NCBI GenBank assembly: GCA_031460455.1
Contig: JAVKTQ010000001.1
Coordinates: forward strand, 434,001-498,000
Source: Sporomusaceae bacterium
GTDB lineage: Bacteria; Bacillota; Negativicutes; Sporomusales; UBA7701
Direction: 5' to 3'
DNA: 64,000 bases
A program made the position numbers and the translations under genes. A model generated the notes under the pieces. It did no database searches, was not told where the DNA came from, and was given only the letters and a program-made list of their open reading frames with translations. Position 1 is the first letter of the stretch. Each line of letters starts with the position of its first letter. Shown piece after piece: positions 50,978-59,512 of this stretch.

Positions 50978-52171
50978 CTACCCCTGCCCCGGCAGACGGC
51001 CGTAATAGCACTTCAGCGGGTTGGCCCCCACGCCGATCAGGCAATAGTTGCAGTTGATGCACCGCGACCCCTCCTGACGGCCATCGCGCAGCCGGGCCAC
51101 GATATCCGGCTGAATCACGAACGGCCGGCACATTGACACATAATCGGCCTGCCCGGCGGCGACAATACCCTCGACCGCCGCCAGCCGCCGCACGCCGCCG
51201 ACCACGATCACCGGGATATCCACCGCCGCCTTGATCGCCGCCGCCGCGGCCACGTTGTAATTCTCCTGCTCGTCATATGTCGCGAACAGCCGCGGGATGA
51301 GCAGCCCCGCGATTTTCTTCTTCAGCCACGACGCCCCCCGGAAGGCCGGCGACAGCTCCACTATCGCTTCCACCGGCACCTTCGGCGACCTAACCACGCA
51401 AAACCAGTTGTCGTTGCCGCACGACACCTCGATCGCGTCGAACGACGCCTCCCGGCACATTTGCGCCAGGCGCACCGCCTCCTCCAGCCGCATCCCGCCG
51501 TCGTCATAATCGTACGCGCTCAGCTTGACCAGCAGCGGAAAATCGCCCACCGTCGCCCGCGCCCGGCCGATAATCTCCCGTACGACCCGGAACCTGTTCC
51601 CCGTCGACCCGCCCCAGCGGTCGCGCCGCCTATTGAGCGCCGGCGACAGGAACTGCGACAGCAGATACCCGTGGGCCGCGTGCAGCTGCGCCCCGTCGAA
51701 ACCGCTCTTCCAGGCGCGGACTATCCCCTGCGCGAACGCGTCAATTATCCTCTCGATCTCGCCCTCCGTCAGCTCCCGCGCCGTCGTGCCCGAGCCTTTA
51801 TAGCGATGCCGCGACGGCGCCTTGGCCTCCTCACCGGTCACCGCCGGCTCCGTCCGCCCCCCGCCGTGGGCAAGCTGCATAATGAGCGGCGCCCCGTGCG
51901 GCTTAACAGCGTCCGTCACCTGGCGGTAAGCGGCCACATAGCTATCGTCGTCGATCATCAGCATATTCGGCCACGCCCGGCCGTCCCGGCTCACCCCCGC
52001 GTAGCCGGTGATGATCGCCCCCGCGCCGCCTTCCGCCAGCCTGATATACCGCTCCGCCAGCCGCGCCGGGAAATCCTCCCGGTCGCCCAGCCCCTCATGG
52101 GTCGCCGACCGGATTATCCTGTTCGCCGGCCGCATCCCCGCCAGCGTCGTCGCCTCGAAAACCGTCGCCAT
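50978..52171 (-). CDS. NADH:flavin oxidoreductase, Old Yellow Enzyme family
   Basis: A 397-residue FMN barrel enzyme. Start ATG 52171, with GGAAGG some distance upstream; ATG 52198 is the alternative. Motifs: NRIIRSATHEG, QLAHGGGRTEP, GFDGAQLHAAHGYLLSQFLSP, NRRRDRWGGSTGNRFR and VGGVRR. The C-terminus has SRCINCNYC followed by LKC, the four-cysteine pattern that binds [4Fe-4S] in 2,4-dienoyl-CoA reductase, but the extra FAD and NADPH domains are absent. Substrate could be an enone or a related conjugated compound. Confidence 0.88.
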   Translation of the reverse strand: MATVFEATTLAGMRPANRIIRSATHEGLGDREDFPARLAERYIRLAEGGAGAIITGYAGVSRDGRAWPNMLMIDDDSYVAAYRQVTDAVKPHGAPLIMQLAHGGGRTEPAVTGEEAKAPSRHRYKGSGTTARELTEGEIERIIDAFAQGIVRAWKSGFDGAQLHAAHGYLLSQFLSPALNRRRDRWGGSTGNRFRVVREIIGRARATVGDFPLLVKLSAYDYDDGGMRLEEAVRLAQMCREASFDAIEVSCGNDNWFCVVRSPKVPVEAIVELSPAFRGASWLKKKIAGLLIPRLFATYDEQENYNVAAAAAIKAAVDIPVIVVGGVRRLAAVEGIVAAGQADYVSMCRPFVIQPDIVARLRDGRQEGSRCINCNYCLIGVGANPLKCYYGRLPGQG

Positions 52172-52246
52172 CGCTGTCGATCCCTTCCTTCGTATCATTC
52201 ACGACAACATCGTACTGGAAACAGCTTCCACCGTCAACCCCACGGC

Positions 52247-52281
52247 ATAAAGAAAGAGCCCCGGCGCTCGCTGCGCCGGGG
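52247..52281 (-). terminator. Intrinsic terminator of the methyltransferase gene
   Basis: On the minus strand CCCCGGCGC pairs with GCGCCGGGG around AGCGA(G), followed by CTCTTTCTTTAT. It lies 20 bp beyond the stop codon at 52301. Confidence 0.85.
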
Positions 52282-52300
52282 TTCCCCGTAACTGGTATTA

Positions 52301-53059
52301 TCATCGGCCTTTGCGGGCTACGTAAAACACATAGCCGTAATAATCGCCATACTTCCTGTGCATTTCGATCTCGACCTGCATCTCATCCACCGCGGCCAGC
52401 GCCTCCGGGTTGCCCCGATACCTTGCGCGCAGCAGCGGCAGACGCTGCTCCATCGGGGTGTAGAAATCGTCCCGCCAATCGGACGCCGGCAGGGCGAAGT
52501 GACCCACCATCCCGTACCCGGCGGCGGCGAACAGCGCCAAAGTAGCGGCCGTGTCCATGACCACGGCGCCGAGCTTCGCAAAGAAACGGCTCAGCTCCGC
52601 CGGCGGGCCGTCCCGCAGCCAGGTGAGATCGGAGGCCGCCAGATACCCGCCGGGCTTCAAGAAGCCTTTCAGGTAGGGCAGCGCCCGCTCGAACCCCATG
52701 ATGAACAGCGACCCCTCGGCCCAGATGACGTCGAACTCTTCCGGCCCGAACGGTAGCGCGTCCATCGACCCGTGCACCGTCCGCACCTTATCCTGCAGCC
52801 CGTCGGCTTTCGCCCCGGCCGCCAGCGCGTCCAGGAACGGCTGGTGGTTATCCAGCCCCGTCACCATGCCGCCCGACAGTCGCGCCAGCTCCAGCGTCTG
52901 CATCCCCGGGCCGCAGCCCACATCCAGGATGCGCGGCGCCGCCGGCGCCCCGGTCAACAGCCCGTAAGCCCTGCGCGTCGAAGCGTTCGACCCCGGCCCG
53001 CCGCGCGGCATACCGGTGAACATATCTTGTAAAATTTCTACTTTATCCAATTCTGACAT
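52301..53059 (-). CDS. Class I SAM-dependent methyltransferase
   Basis: A 252-residue methyltransferase. Motif I is ILDVGCGPGMQTLELARL, followed by VTGLDNHQPFLDAL and the motif near DVIWAEGSLFIMGF. The rest of the sequence (LKPGGYLAASDLTWL, YYGYVFYVARK) is of the UbiE/MenG-like small-molecule type, with unknown substrate. The start ATG 53059 is immediately after AAGGAG; TTG 53050 would have a better spacing. Its 5' leader contains a short reading frame and a stable hairpin, described separately. Confidence 0.82.
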   Translation of the reverse strand: MSELDKVEILQDMFTGMPRGGPGSNASTRRAYGLLTGAPAAPRILDVGCGPGMQTLELARLSGGMVTGLDNHQPFLDALAAGAKADGLQDKVRTVHGSMDALPFGPEEFDVIWAEGSLFIMGFERALPYLKGFLKPGGYLAASDLTWLRDGPPAELSRFFAKLGAVVMDTAATLALFAAAGYGMVGHFALPASDWRDDFYTPMEQRLPLLRARYRGNPEALAAVDEMQVEIEMHRKYGDYYGYVFYVARKGR

Positions 53060-53090
53060 CTCCTTGACTAATTTTTTCTTAGTCGCGGAG

Positions 53091-53175
53091 AACCCGATTC
53101 CGCTTAAGCGGCGCCAAGGAATCCCGCGACTTAAAGCGTGCGGTTACCCTTTGCCACCGACTCCAGCATCAACAT
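53091..53175 (-). promoter_or_regulatory. Structured leader with a 14-codon reading frame upstream of the methyltransferase
   Basis: On the minus strand AAGGAGTGTTTGG precedes ATG 53175, which opens a frame of 14 codons (MLMLESVAKGNRTL) ending with TAA at 53131-53133. It runs straight into a hairpin, AGTCGCGGGATTCC pairing with GGAATC..CCGCGACT, with CGCTTAAGCG inside. No T tract follows; the methyltransferase start is about 32 bases later. This may be a translation-coupled regulatory leader. Confidence 0.4.
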
Positions 53176-53205
53176 CCAAACACTCCTTATTCGCGACCTT
53201 TCAAT

Positions 53206-53234
53206 ATGCCCCATCTGCGGCATTCTTGACGGCC
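53206..53234. repeat. Fragment of the dispersed palindromic repeat
   Basis: ATGCCCCATCTGCGGCATTC then TTGACGGCC matches the CCCCATCTGCG arm and the AACGGCC end of the family, with most of the middle missing. It lies just after the pyrR stop codon. Confidence 0.5.
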
Positions 53235-53240
53235 GCTTTG

Positions 53241-53807
<567 letters not shown>

Positions 53808-54740
53808 CTAGCCGCGCATCCTGCGAAGCTTCGCCAGAATCCCTTCCATATCCATCGGTAGCGGCGCCGTAAACACCATCTCCGCCCCGCTCACCGGGTG
53901 GCGGAAAGTCAGCTCGGCCGCATGCAGCGCCTGCCCGTCGATCGGGAAAGGCGAGCCCTTCGGTCCGTACTTCGGGTCGCCCACCACCGGATGGCCGATA
54001 TACGCCATATGCACCCTTATCTGGTGGGTCCGCCCCGTCTCCAGCTTGCACGCCACCAGCGTATACCCCGCGAACCTCTCCAGCACCGTGAACCGCGTCC
54101 GTGCCTCCCGGCCGCGCTCGGCGTCCACCGCCATCTTCTTGCGGTCGGTCCGGTGGCGGCCTATCGGCGCGTCGATCAGCCCCTCGTCCGCCTTCACGTT
54201 GCCGTGGACCAACGCCAGATACTTCCGTCCGGCCGTCCGGTCCTTTATCTGCCGGGCGAGGCTGGCGTGAGCGCGGTCGCTCTTCGCCGCCACCATCACC
54301 CCCGAAGTATCCTTATCAAGGCGGTGGACGATTCCCGGCCGCACCTCGCCGCCCACCCCCGACAAATCGTCGCAGCGGGCCAACAGAGCGTTCACCAGCG
54401 TTCCCCGCCAGTTTCCGGCCGCCGGATGGACCACCATCCCCCGTTGCTTGTTCACCACCACCACCTCGGCGTCCTCGTACACCACGTCGAGCGGGATGGC
54501 CTCGGCCTCCACAGCCACAGGCTCGGGAGCCGGCACCGTCAGCGCCACCGCCTCGCCCGGCTGCACCTTGTGATTGGCCTTGGCCGGCCGGCCCTGCACC
54601 GCCACGCGTCCGTCGGCGATCAGCTTCTGAATGCGGGACCGCGACAGCTCCGGCGCCTGACGGGCCAAAAACACATCCAGGCGCTCCCCCTTATCGGCTT
54701 CACCCGCCTCAAACAGGCGCGTCTCCCCCGTCAATGTCAT
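53808..54740 (-). CDS. 23S rRNA pseudouridine synthase, RluD family
   Basis: A 310-residue enzyme. An N-terminal S4 domain (GERLDVFLARQAPELSRSRI, KLIADGRVAV) is followed by the catalytic domain with HRLDKDTSGVMVAAK containing the aspartate, and GRTHQIRVHMAYIGHPVVGD. The start is ATG 54740, with AAGGAAGG upstream, 32 bp inside the end of lspA. The order lspA-rluD-pyrR is typical for Firmicutes. Confidence 0.95.
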   Translation of the reverse strand: MTLTGETRLFEAGEADKGERLDVFLARQAPELSRSRIQKLIADGRVAVQGRPAKANHKVQPGEAVALTVPAPEPVAVEAEAIPLDVVYEDAEVVVVNKQRGMVVHPAAGNWRGTLVNALLARCDDLSGVGGEVRPGIVHRLDKDTSGVMVAAKSDRAHASLARQIKDRTAGRKYLALVHGNVKADEGLIDAPIGRHRTDRKKMAVDAERGREARTRFTVLERFAGYTLVACKLETGRTHQIRVHMAYIGHPVVGDPKYGPKGSPFPIDGQALHAAELTFRHPVSGAEMVFTAPLPMDMEGILAKLRRMRG

Positions 54741-55185
54741 CAGCCTTCCTTTTTCCGGGCGGGAACAAAAGCGAATACACAATCAACGCCACCCCGCCCA
54801 CGATCGCCATATCGGCCACATTGAACACCGGCCACACGCGAAAATCGAAGAAATCCACCACATAACCCGTCTTCAGGCGGTCGATGGCGTTGCCCGCCGC
54901 ACCGCCCGTCTGCAGGGCGATACCGAGCCGCAGCAGCCCGTAGCCCGCCGGGATGCGGGGATACAAATACACGATCACCGCCACAAGCAGTAAAGCCACC
55001 GCCACGAAAAACCACCGTTGGTGCTCGAGAATGCCGAACGCCGCTCCGGGGTTCAAGACATATGTAATGTGAAAAACACCGGGAATCACCGGCACAGACG
55101 CACCCGGCGCCATATTGGCCTGCAAATAAGCCTTGGACACCTGATCGAGAGCGATCACCGCCAGGGCCAGTATCACGATCGGCAC
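54709..55185 (-). CDS. lspA: Prolipoprotein signal peptidase (signal peptidase II)
   Basis: A 158-residue membrane aspartic protease that processes lipoproteins. Four helices are visible. Catalytic motifs are GGAAGNAIDRL and VVDFFDF(RVWP)VFNVADMAI, with both aspartates. The start is GTG 55185, with AGGAG ten bases upstream. The C-terminal ~15 residues (KRKADDIDGGDAPV) are hydrophilic. The end overlaps rluD by 32 bp. Confidence 0.96.
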   Translation of the reverse strand: MPIVILALAVIALDQVSKAYLQANMAPGASVPVIPGVFHITYVLNPGAAFGILEHQRWFFVAVALLLVAVIVYLYPRIPAGYGLLRLGIALQTGGAAGNAIDRLKTGYVVDFFDFRVWPVFNVADMAIVGGVALIVYSLLFPPGKRKADDIDGGDAPV

Positions 55186-55198
55186 GCGTTATATTCTC

Positions 55199-55576
55199 CT
55201 ATCCTACCATATCAATGGCCTTCAGCAGCAGGGCCGCCGACGCCTCGTTCGTTGCCACCGGCACATTATGCACATCGCACACCCTCAGCAGCGCGGTTAT
55301 ATCCGGCTCATGCGGCTGGGCCGTAAGCGGGTCGCGGAGGAAAATCACCGCGTCGACCGCCTGGCAGGCGATCAGCGCCCCGATCTGCAAATCGCCGCCC
55401 AGCGGGCCGGACAGATACGCCTTAACCTCCAGCCCCGTCTCCCTGGCCACCAAGCCGCCGGTCGTCGCCGTCGCGATCAGCTGGCAGCAGGCCAGCACCT
55501 CGCGGTACGCGGCCACGAAGGCGAGCATCTCCTCTTTTTTGCGGTCATGCGCTATCAGTGCAATCGTTCTTTTCAT
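55199..55576 (-). CDS. mgsA: Methylglyoxal synthase
   Basis: A 125-residue enzyme converting dihydroxyacetone phosphate to methylglyoxal, a phosphate-starvation bypass of glycolysis. Conserved: [36 protein letters not shown] and [15 protein letters not shown]. The start is ATG 55576, with AGGGG six bases upstream; ATG 55579 is adjacent in frame. It is the first gene before lspA, 13 bp away, an uncommon neighbour. Confidence 0.96.
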   Translation of the reverse strand: MKRTIALIAHDRKKEEMLAFVAAYREVLACCQLIATATTGGLVARETGLEVKAYLSGPLGGDLQIGALIACQAVDAVIFLRDPLTAQPHEPDITALLRVCDVHNVPVATNEASAALLLKAIDMVG

Positions 55577-55631
55577 CATTAACCCCTATATATATTTCCC
55601 TGACATATCCATAATACTCAATTTTTGCCGT

Positions 55632-55663
55632 AACGTAAAGAAGCGTAGCCCAAGCTACGCTTC
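55632..55663 (-). terminator. Intrinsic terminator of the ferredoxin gene
   Basis: On the minus strand GAAGCGTAG pairs with CTACGCTTC around CTTGGG, followed by TTTACGTT. It lies 15 bp beyond the stop codon. Confidence 0.75.
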
Positions 55664-55677
55664 CAACACGACCCTTA

Positions 55678-55845
55678 TTACTGGCCAGGGCTGATGGCCC
55701 CCACCGGGCAGACCGCCGCGCAAGAGCCGCAATCAACACACTGGTCGCCGATGACGTATTGGGCGTCTCCCTCGGTAATCGCGCCTACCGGGCAGGTTGC
55801 CGCGCATGCGCCGCACTTGATGCACTCGCTGCTGATTACATACAT
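55678..55845 (-). CDS. 2[4Fe-4S] ferredoxin (clostridial type)
   Basis: A 55-residue ferredoxin. The start is ATG 55845, with CAGGAGGTG upstream. Two cluster motifs occur, CIKCGACAATCPVGAI and CVDCGSCAAVCPVGAI, both complete and separated as in Clostridium pasteurianum ferredoxin. It is the classic low-potential electron carrier for hydrogenase and pyruvate oxidoreductase reactions. The gene stands alone with its own promoter and terminator. Confidence 0.96.
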   Translation of the reverse strand: MYVISSECIKCGACAATCPVGAITEGDAQYVIGDQCVDCGSCAAVCPVGAISPGQ

Positions 55846-55881
55846 GAGTACTTTTCACCTCCTGAAACATTGCTAAAATTT

Positions 55882-55890
55882 ATTATACCA
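55882..55890 (-). promoter_or_regulatory. Extended -10 promoter of the ferredoxin gene
   Basis: TGGTATAAT on the minus strand, a consensus -10 with the extended TGn. Only a T-rich -35 region is present. The start codon is 37 bases downstream. Confidence 0.7.
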
Positions 55891-55926
55891 CCAAATGAAT
55901 GGAAAAAAAACAAGGACAAATACAAA

Positions 55927-56628
55927 TCATTCCTTATGGGAAAAAAGTCGCTGCTCGATCTCGTTACGGTAATAGTAAACAAGCAAACTCGCGGCAATCA
56001 GCAGCGTCGTGCCCACGATCGCCCAACGGATACCGCGGGTCAGGTGCTGGCCCAGGAACGAATACAGCACGATCGCCGGCGTCTGGCCGATGCCTGTTGC
56101 CAGCACATACTGGCGAAGCGTTATCGCCGTCAGCCCCGCCCCGTAGCTTATCACCTTGAACGGGATAACCGGCGTCAGCCTCGTGACGAACACCGCCAGC
56201 ACCCCGTGCCGCTTGAAAAACTGGTCCGTCATATCGAGATACTTCGGCCGCACGAACTTCTCCACCACCGGCCGCCCATACCAGCGGGCGATGCCGAAAT
56301 CCAGGACCGCGCCGGCCAGCGCCCCTATCCACGAATACAGCGCTCCGTGCTCCCAGCCGAAAATCCAGGCGTTCGTTATCGTGATTGCCAGGCCAGGCAC
56401 CAACGGCACCATCGACTGCACCGTCATCAGCGCGATCGACGTCACCGGCGCCCACACCCCGTACGCCAGGATAAACAGCCGCAGCCCCTCGAAATCGCGG
56501 TGGTGGAGGAAGCCGACACCCGTCGCCACGAACTCCCGCACCCCGGGCACGAAAAAATACGCCGCCACGGCGCCGGCCAAAACCGATCCCTTCATCAAAT
56601 ACAAGCTTCTGCACGTCGGTTCGGCCAT
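55927..56628 (-). CDS. TVP38/TMEM64 family membrane protein, copy 2
   Basis: A 233-residue relative of the protein at 10721-11407, with the family core VPLVPGLAITITNAWIFGW and TRLTPVIPFKVISYGAGL including conserved R and P. The N-terminus (MAEPTCRSLYLMKGSVLAG) is followed by about six helices. The start is ATG 56628, with GGGAGGGCGG ten bases upstream. Sequence similarity with copy 1 is limited to the core, so they probably differ in role. Confidence 0.85.
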   Translation of the reverse strand: MAEPTCRSLYLMKGSVLAGAVAAYFFVPGVREFVATGVGFLHHRDFEGLRLFILAYGVWAPVTSIALMTVQSMVPLVPGLAITITNAWIFGWEHGALYSWIGALAGAVLDFGIARWYGRPVVEKFVRPKYLDMTDQFFKRHGVLAVFVTRLTPVIPFKVISYGAGLTAITLRQYVLATGIGQTPAIVLYSFLGQHLTRGIRWAIVGTTLLIAASLLVYYYRNEIEQRLFSHKE

Positions 56629-56743
56629 AAAGAGCCGCCCTCCCGCTTCGCCTTCCGCTATATATTAGTCGCCGGCCGCCGATGCGTGCCACGGCAGGCA
56701 ACTAATCTAGCATTCGCCAAACACCGCGCCGCTATGTGCCGCG

Positions 56744-56971
56744 TTACTTGCCGCGCCCCTTCTTGCCCGTCGGCCCCTTCTCGTCCTTCGGCATACTGCG
56801 CCTCTTGATCCAACTAGTCATAAACAGCGCCAGGCAGCCGACCGCGAAGCCGGCCAGCAACAGATACGGGATATTGACCCCATCGCCGCCCTGCTCGCTC
56901 GACCACAGCGCCAGCCCGCCGATAATCACCGTCGTAATACTGATAATAAAATTCCGCAAAACAATGTTCAC
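56744..56971 (-). CDS. Small two-helix membrane protein, unknown function
   Basis: A 75-residue protein starting at GTG 56971, with AAAGGAG upstream. Two hydrophobic segments (FIISITTVIIGGLALW and YLLLAGFAVGCLALFMTSW) flank a short polar loop (SSEQGGDGVN). The tail is basic (KRRSMPKDEKGPTGKKGRGK). No family recognised. It lies between the TVP38 gene and a DksA-like gene on the same strand. Confidence 0.65.
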   Translation of the reverse strand: MNIVLRNFIISITTVIIGGLALWSSEQGGDGVNIPYLLLAGFAVGCLALFMTSWIKRRSMPKDEKGPTGKKGRGK

Positions 56972-57059
56972 ACTGTTGTCTCCTTTGTCCGGATATTCTA
57001 AGATAGTTTATCCGCCGTCGCGGCAAAATCCTGCCGGAACGCGGCAAGAAATCCGGAAG

Positions 57060-57086
57060 AAAAAGAAACCGAGCGCCTTACTCGGT
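57060..57086 (-). terminator. Intrinsic terminator overlapping the end of the DksA-like gene
   Basis: On the minus strand ACCGAG pairs with CTCGGT around TAAGGCG, followed by TTCTTTTTC. The left arm contains the gene's last codon. Confidence 0.75.
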
Positions 57087-57755
57087 CTCCTCTTCCTCCT
57101 TGCGGGCCGCCGCCGCGTTCTTCCGGCCGCGCGTGCCTGCCACCGCGCTCGGAATAGCGTCCGCCCGGTCGACGATCCCCTGATGCTCGTTGCTGTTCGG
57201 CCACAGCGCCTTATAATCGTACGACCCGGGGATATCCTGCGGCGTATCCGAGCTCCCGTACTTCAGCGCCGCCTGCAGCGCGTCCTCGCCGTCGAAACCC
57301 ACGAAATCGAACCGCGCCGAATCCAAAAACGTGCGGTGGAAAGGCGGCGCCAGGCTCTCCTCCTCCAGCGGCCGGGGCGTGGGGTCGGCCACCTCATCCC
57401 GCCGTTGGCAGGCGATACAGTGCGTCGCCCACGGCAGCGCCTCCAGCCGCTCCTCGTCTATCTCCCGGCCGCAATGCTCGCACACCCCGTACGTGCCCCG
57501 CGCCATCTTATCCAGCGCCGCCTCCACCTCCTCCAGCAGCACATGGGCGTTGTCCCTGAGCGCCACATCCTTGCCGCGCTCGAACATCGCGTCGCCCACA
57601 TCCGCGGGGTGGTTATCGTACATCGACAGCTCGCCCAGGGAATCGCTCATCGTATCGCCAAGGCCCGTCTCCTCCAGGCGGGAAACCGTCGCCAACAGCC
57701 GCTCCTTCGTATCCTCCAGATCCTCGCGGAAATGCGCCCGCATCTGCCGGTCCAA
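57078..57755 (-). CDS. TraR/DksA C4-type zinc finger protein (YteA family)
   Basis: A 225-residue protein of the YteA kind seen in spore-forming Firmicutes. The start is TTG 57755, with AGGGGGG seven bases upstream. A coiled N-terminal part (MRAHFREDLEDTKERLLATV) with DNHPADVGDAMFERGKDVAL leads to the zinc finger YGVCEHCGREIDEERLEALP and CIAC. A C-terminal extension (FDFVGFDGEDALQAALKYGS, then DTPQDIPGSYDYK) is typical of YteA-like proteins, and the last 20 residues are charged. It likely binds RNA polymerase as DksA does. It is the last gene of the DUF5665-nitroreductase-YteA group. Confidence 0.88.
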   Translation of the reverse strand: MDRQMRAHFREDLEDTKERLLATVSRLEETGLGDTMSDSLGELSMYDNHPADVGDAMFERGKDVALRDNAHVLLEEVEAALDKMARGTYGVCEHCGREIDEERLEALPWATHCIACQRRDEVADPTPRPLEEESLAPPFHRTFLDSARFDFVGFDGEDALQAALKYGSSDTPQDIPGSYDYKALWPNSNEHQGIVDRADAIPSAVAGTRGRKNAAAARKEEEETE

Positions 57756-57766
57756 GCCAATCCCCC

Positions 57767-58297
57767 CTAGTGCAAAATCTTCGTCACATCAGCCACCCGC
57801 AGGCGCTCTTTCGCCTCATCGTCATTCTCCTCGTTGCTGTAACCCAGACACACGATCGCCACCGCCCTCAGTCGCGGCGGCGCCTCCACCAGTTCCTGAA
57901 CCCGGCGCTCGTCGAACGCCCCCACCCAGCACGACGCGATCCCCAGCCCCGTCGCCGCCAGCAGCATATTCTGCGTCGCCGCCGCCGTATCCTGCAGGCA
58001 ATAAAGCTGCGCGCCCCGCTCGCCGTAGCGCTCGTTCGCCCGCGCCGGGTCGGCCATCACCACCACCACCGTCGGCGCCTCCGCCACCTGGTGCTGCCCG
58101 TGGCACGCCTCCGCCAGCCGCCGCTTCAGCTCGGCGTTCTGCACCACATAAAAATACCACGGCTGCAGATTCCCGGCGCTCGGCGCCCAGCAGGCCGCCT
58201 CCAAAAGCCGCGTCAGCGTAGGCTCCGGCACCGGCACCGTCGTGAACTGCCTCACCGAATGGGCCTCGCGCATCGCATCGAAAACATCCTTTGTCAT
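57767..58297 (-). CDS. Nitroreductase family flavoprotein
   Basis: A 176-residue FMN-dependent oxidoreductase. The start is ATG 58297, with GGGGAGGAA upstream. AHSVRQFTTVPVP, AACWAPSAGNLQPWYFYVVQ, LQDTAAATQNMLLAATGLGI and ASCWVGAFDERRVQELV are the FMN and dimer-interface motifs. It is of the short subfamily acting on nitroaromatics or quinones; its physiological substrate is unknown. It lies 11 bp upstream of the DksA-like gene. Confidence 0.9.
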   Translation of the reverse strand: MTKDVFDAMREAHSVRQFTTVPVPEPTLTRLLEAACWAPSAGNLQPWYFYVVQNAELKRRLAEACHGQHQVAEAPTVVVVMADPARANERYGERGAQLYCLQDTAAATQNMLLAATGLGIASCWVGAFDERRVQELVEAPPRLRAVAIVCLGYSNEENDDEAKERLRVADVTKILH

Positions 58298-58317
58298 GAT
58301 AGATTCCTCCCCAAACC

Positions 58318-58623
58318 CTAAAAATTGCCCTTGCCGTTCGTCGTCTCCACAATCCTCATAATCTCGGCCACAAATTCGCCGATGCCGGGAATATTCAAAA
58401 GAATGACCCGGCGCATCAGCTCCAGCATCAACGCGAAAATCAGCGTTGCCCCGATCGCGATCCCCAGCCCCCGCGCCAGCCCGGCCGCAAAATTCAAAAA
58501 CAGCAACCGCGCCGGACGCTGCATCAGCTCCACATACCCGGCCACATTCATCTTCTCCAGATACATCGCCAGCCGCTCCAGTTGGGCGGCGATCACGTCC
58601 GCCTTGCCAGCATCCTGCGCCAT
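58318..58623 (-). CDS. DUF5665 small membrane protein
   Basis: A 101-residue protein starting at ATG 58623, with GGAGGT upstream. An N-terminal helix (VIAAQLERLAMYLEKMNVAG) is followed by a membrane part (LLFLNFAAGLARGLGIAIGA, TLIFALMLELMRRVILLNIPGIGEFV). This organisation is that of DUF5665 proteins. Function is unknown. It is first of the DUF5665-nitroreductase-YteA group. Confidence 0.78.
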   Translation of the reverse strand: MAQDAGKADVIAAQLERLAMYLEKMNVAGYVELMQRPARLLFLNFAAGLARGLGIAIGATLIFALMLELMRRVILLNIPGIGEFVAEIMRIVETTNGKGNF

Positions 58624-58817
58624 CGGCATACCTCCATATTGCGTAGTATCCCCATGCCGCCTCAAAAAATAAGGCCCGCATACCGCGTCCGCCCGTGCCG
58701 GCGCGTCAGCTTGACGGCCGGCAAATTCACTTTTCCCAGCTAAAGGAACAACGCCCTTTCCACCGAAATATCAAGTATATCTACACCCGATCAAAAATCA
58801 TGAGAGAAGGAACGACC

Positions 58818-59507
58818 GTGCCTGCAGGTGACACTTCCTCCGAATTCGCCATCCTCTCCCTGCCTTGGATCAAAGCCGCCGCCCCCTCCCCCTGGGAGGA
58901 CGTCCTGGCGCTGGCTATCAGGCGGACCTACCGCAAAAACGAATTTGTCATCCAGTCCGGCCAGATACTCGAGCACCTCTATTATTTACGGAGCGGCGAG
59001 CTAAAAACCCTGGCCGTACGTAGCGACGGGCAGCAGAAAACACTCTGGTTCCTGGCCGCCGGCAGCGTGTTCGGCGAAACGCCCCTCTTCAACCGCAAGC
59101 CGTGCGCCTATCTCTTCCAGGCAGTCACCGACTGCGAAGTATACCTGTTTTCCCGCGAAACCCTGAACTGCCTGTTCACCCGCAACCCCAACATTGCCTT
59201 GTCAGTCATCACCACCCTAACCCGTAAAGTCCACATCCTCTCCTGCCAAATCGAAGACTCCCTGTTTTGCAAACCGGTCATCAGAGTCGCCAAACTCATC
59301 TACCTTCTGTACCAGACAAAACAAAAAGCAGGGAGTGACTCCCTGCCCATAACGCAAGAGGATATCGCCGCCGTTCTCGGCCTTCACCGCGTAACCGTAA
59401 ACCAGTCGATACGGGCGCTGAAGCTCGACGGTATCCTCGACATCAAAAACCATCATATTGTCGTTAAAAGCGTTGAAAAACTCCAGGCGCTGGCGGCGGG
59501 AGAATAA
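58818..59507 (+). CDS. Crp/Fnr family transcription regulator
   Basis: A 229-residue regulator. The start is taken as GTG 58818, with GAAGGA seven bases upstream; ATG 58800 is in frame. A cyclic-nucleotide-binding-like domain (RTYRKNEFVIQSGQILEHLY, YLRSGELKTL, GSVFGETPLFN) is followed by the dimer helix and a winged helix-turn-helix (LPITQEDIAAVLGLHRVTVN, QSIRALKLDGIL). The N-terminal cysteine cluster of FNR is missing. It may respond to a small molecule; the convergent nhaC operon is a candidate target. Confidence 0.9.
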   Translation: MPAGDTSSEFAILSLPWIKAAAPSPWEDVLALAIRRTYRKNEFVIQSGQILEHLYYLRSGELKTLAVRSDGQQKTLWFLAAGSVFGETPLFNRKPCAYLFQAVTDCEVYLFSRETLNCLFTRNPNIALSVITTLTRKVHILSCQIEDSLFCKPVIRVAKLIYLLYQTKQKAGSDSLPITQEDIAAVLGLHRVTVNQSIRALKLDGILDIKNHHIVVKSVEKLQALAAGE

Positions 59508-59512
59508 TCCCC

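Noticed and set aside
14142-53234. Insertion sequence fragments as the origin of the dispersed repeats
   Set aside because: No transposase frame lies in or next to any copy, and I saw no clear target duplications; a non-autonomous origin remains possible but is not shown.
58318-58681. Extension of the nitroreductase frame upstream to 58681
   Set aside because: The extra N-terminal sequence is the antisense-like shadow of the DUF5665 gene in another frame, and a clear GGGGAGGAA site precedes ATG 58297.
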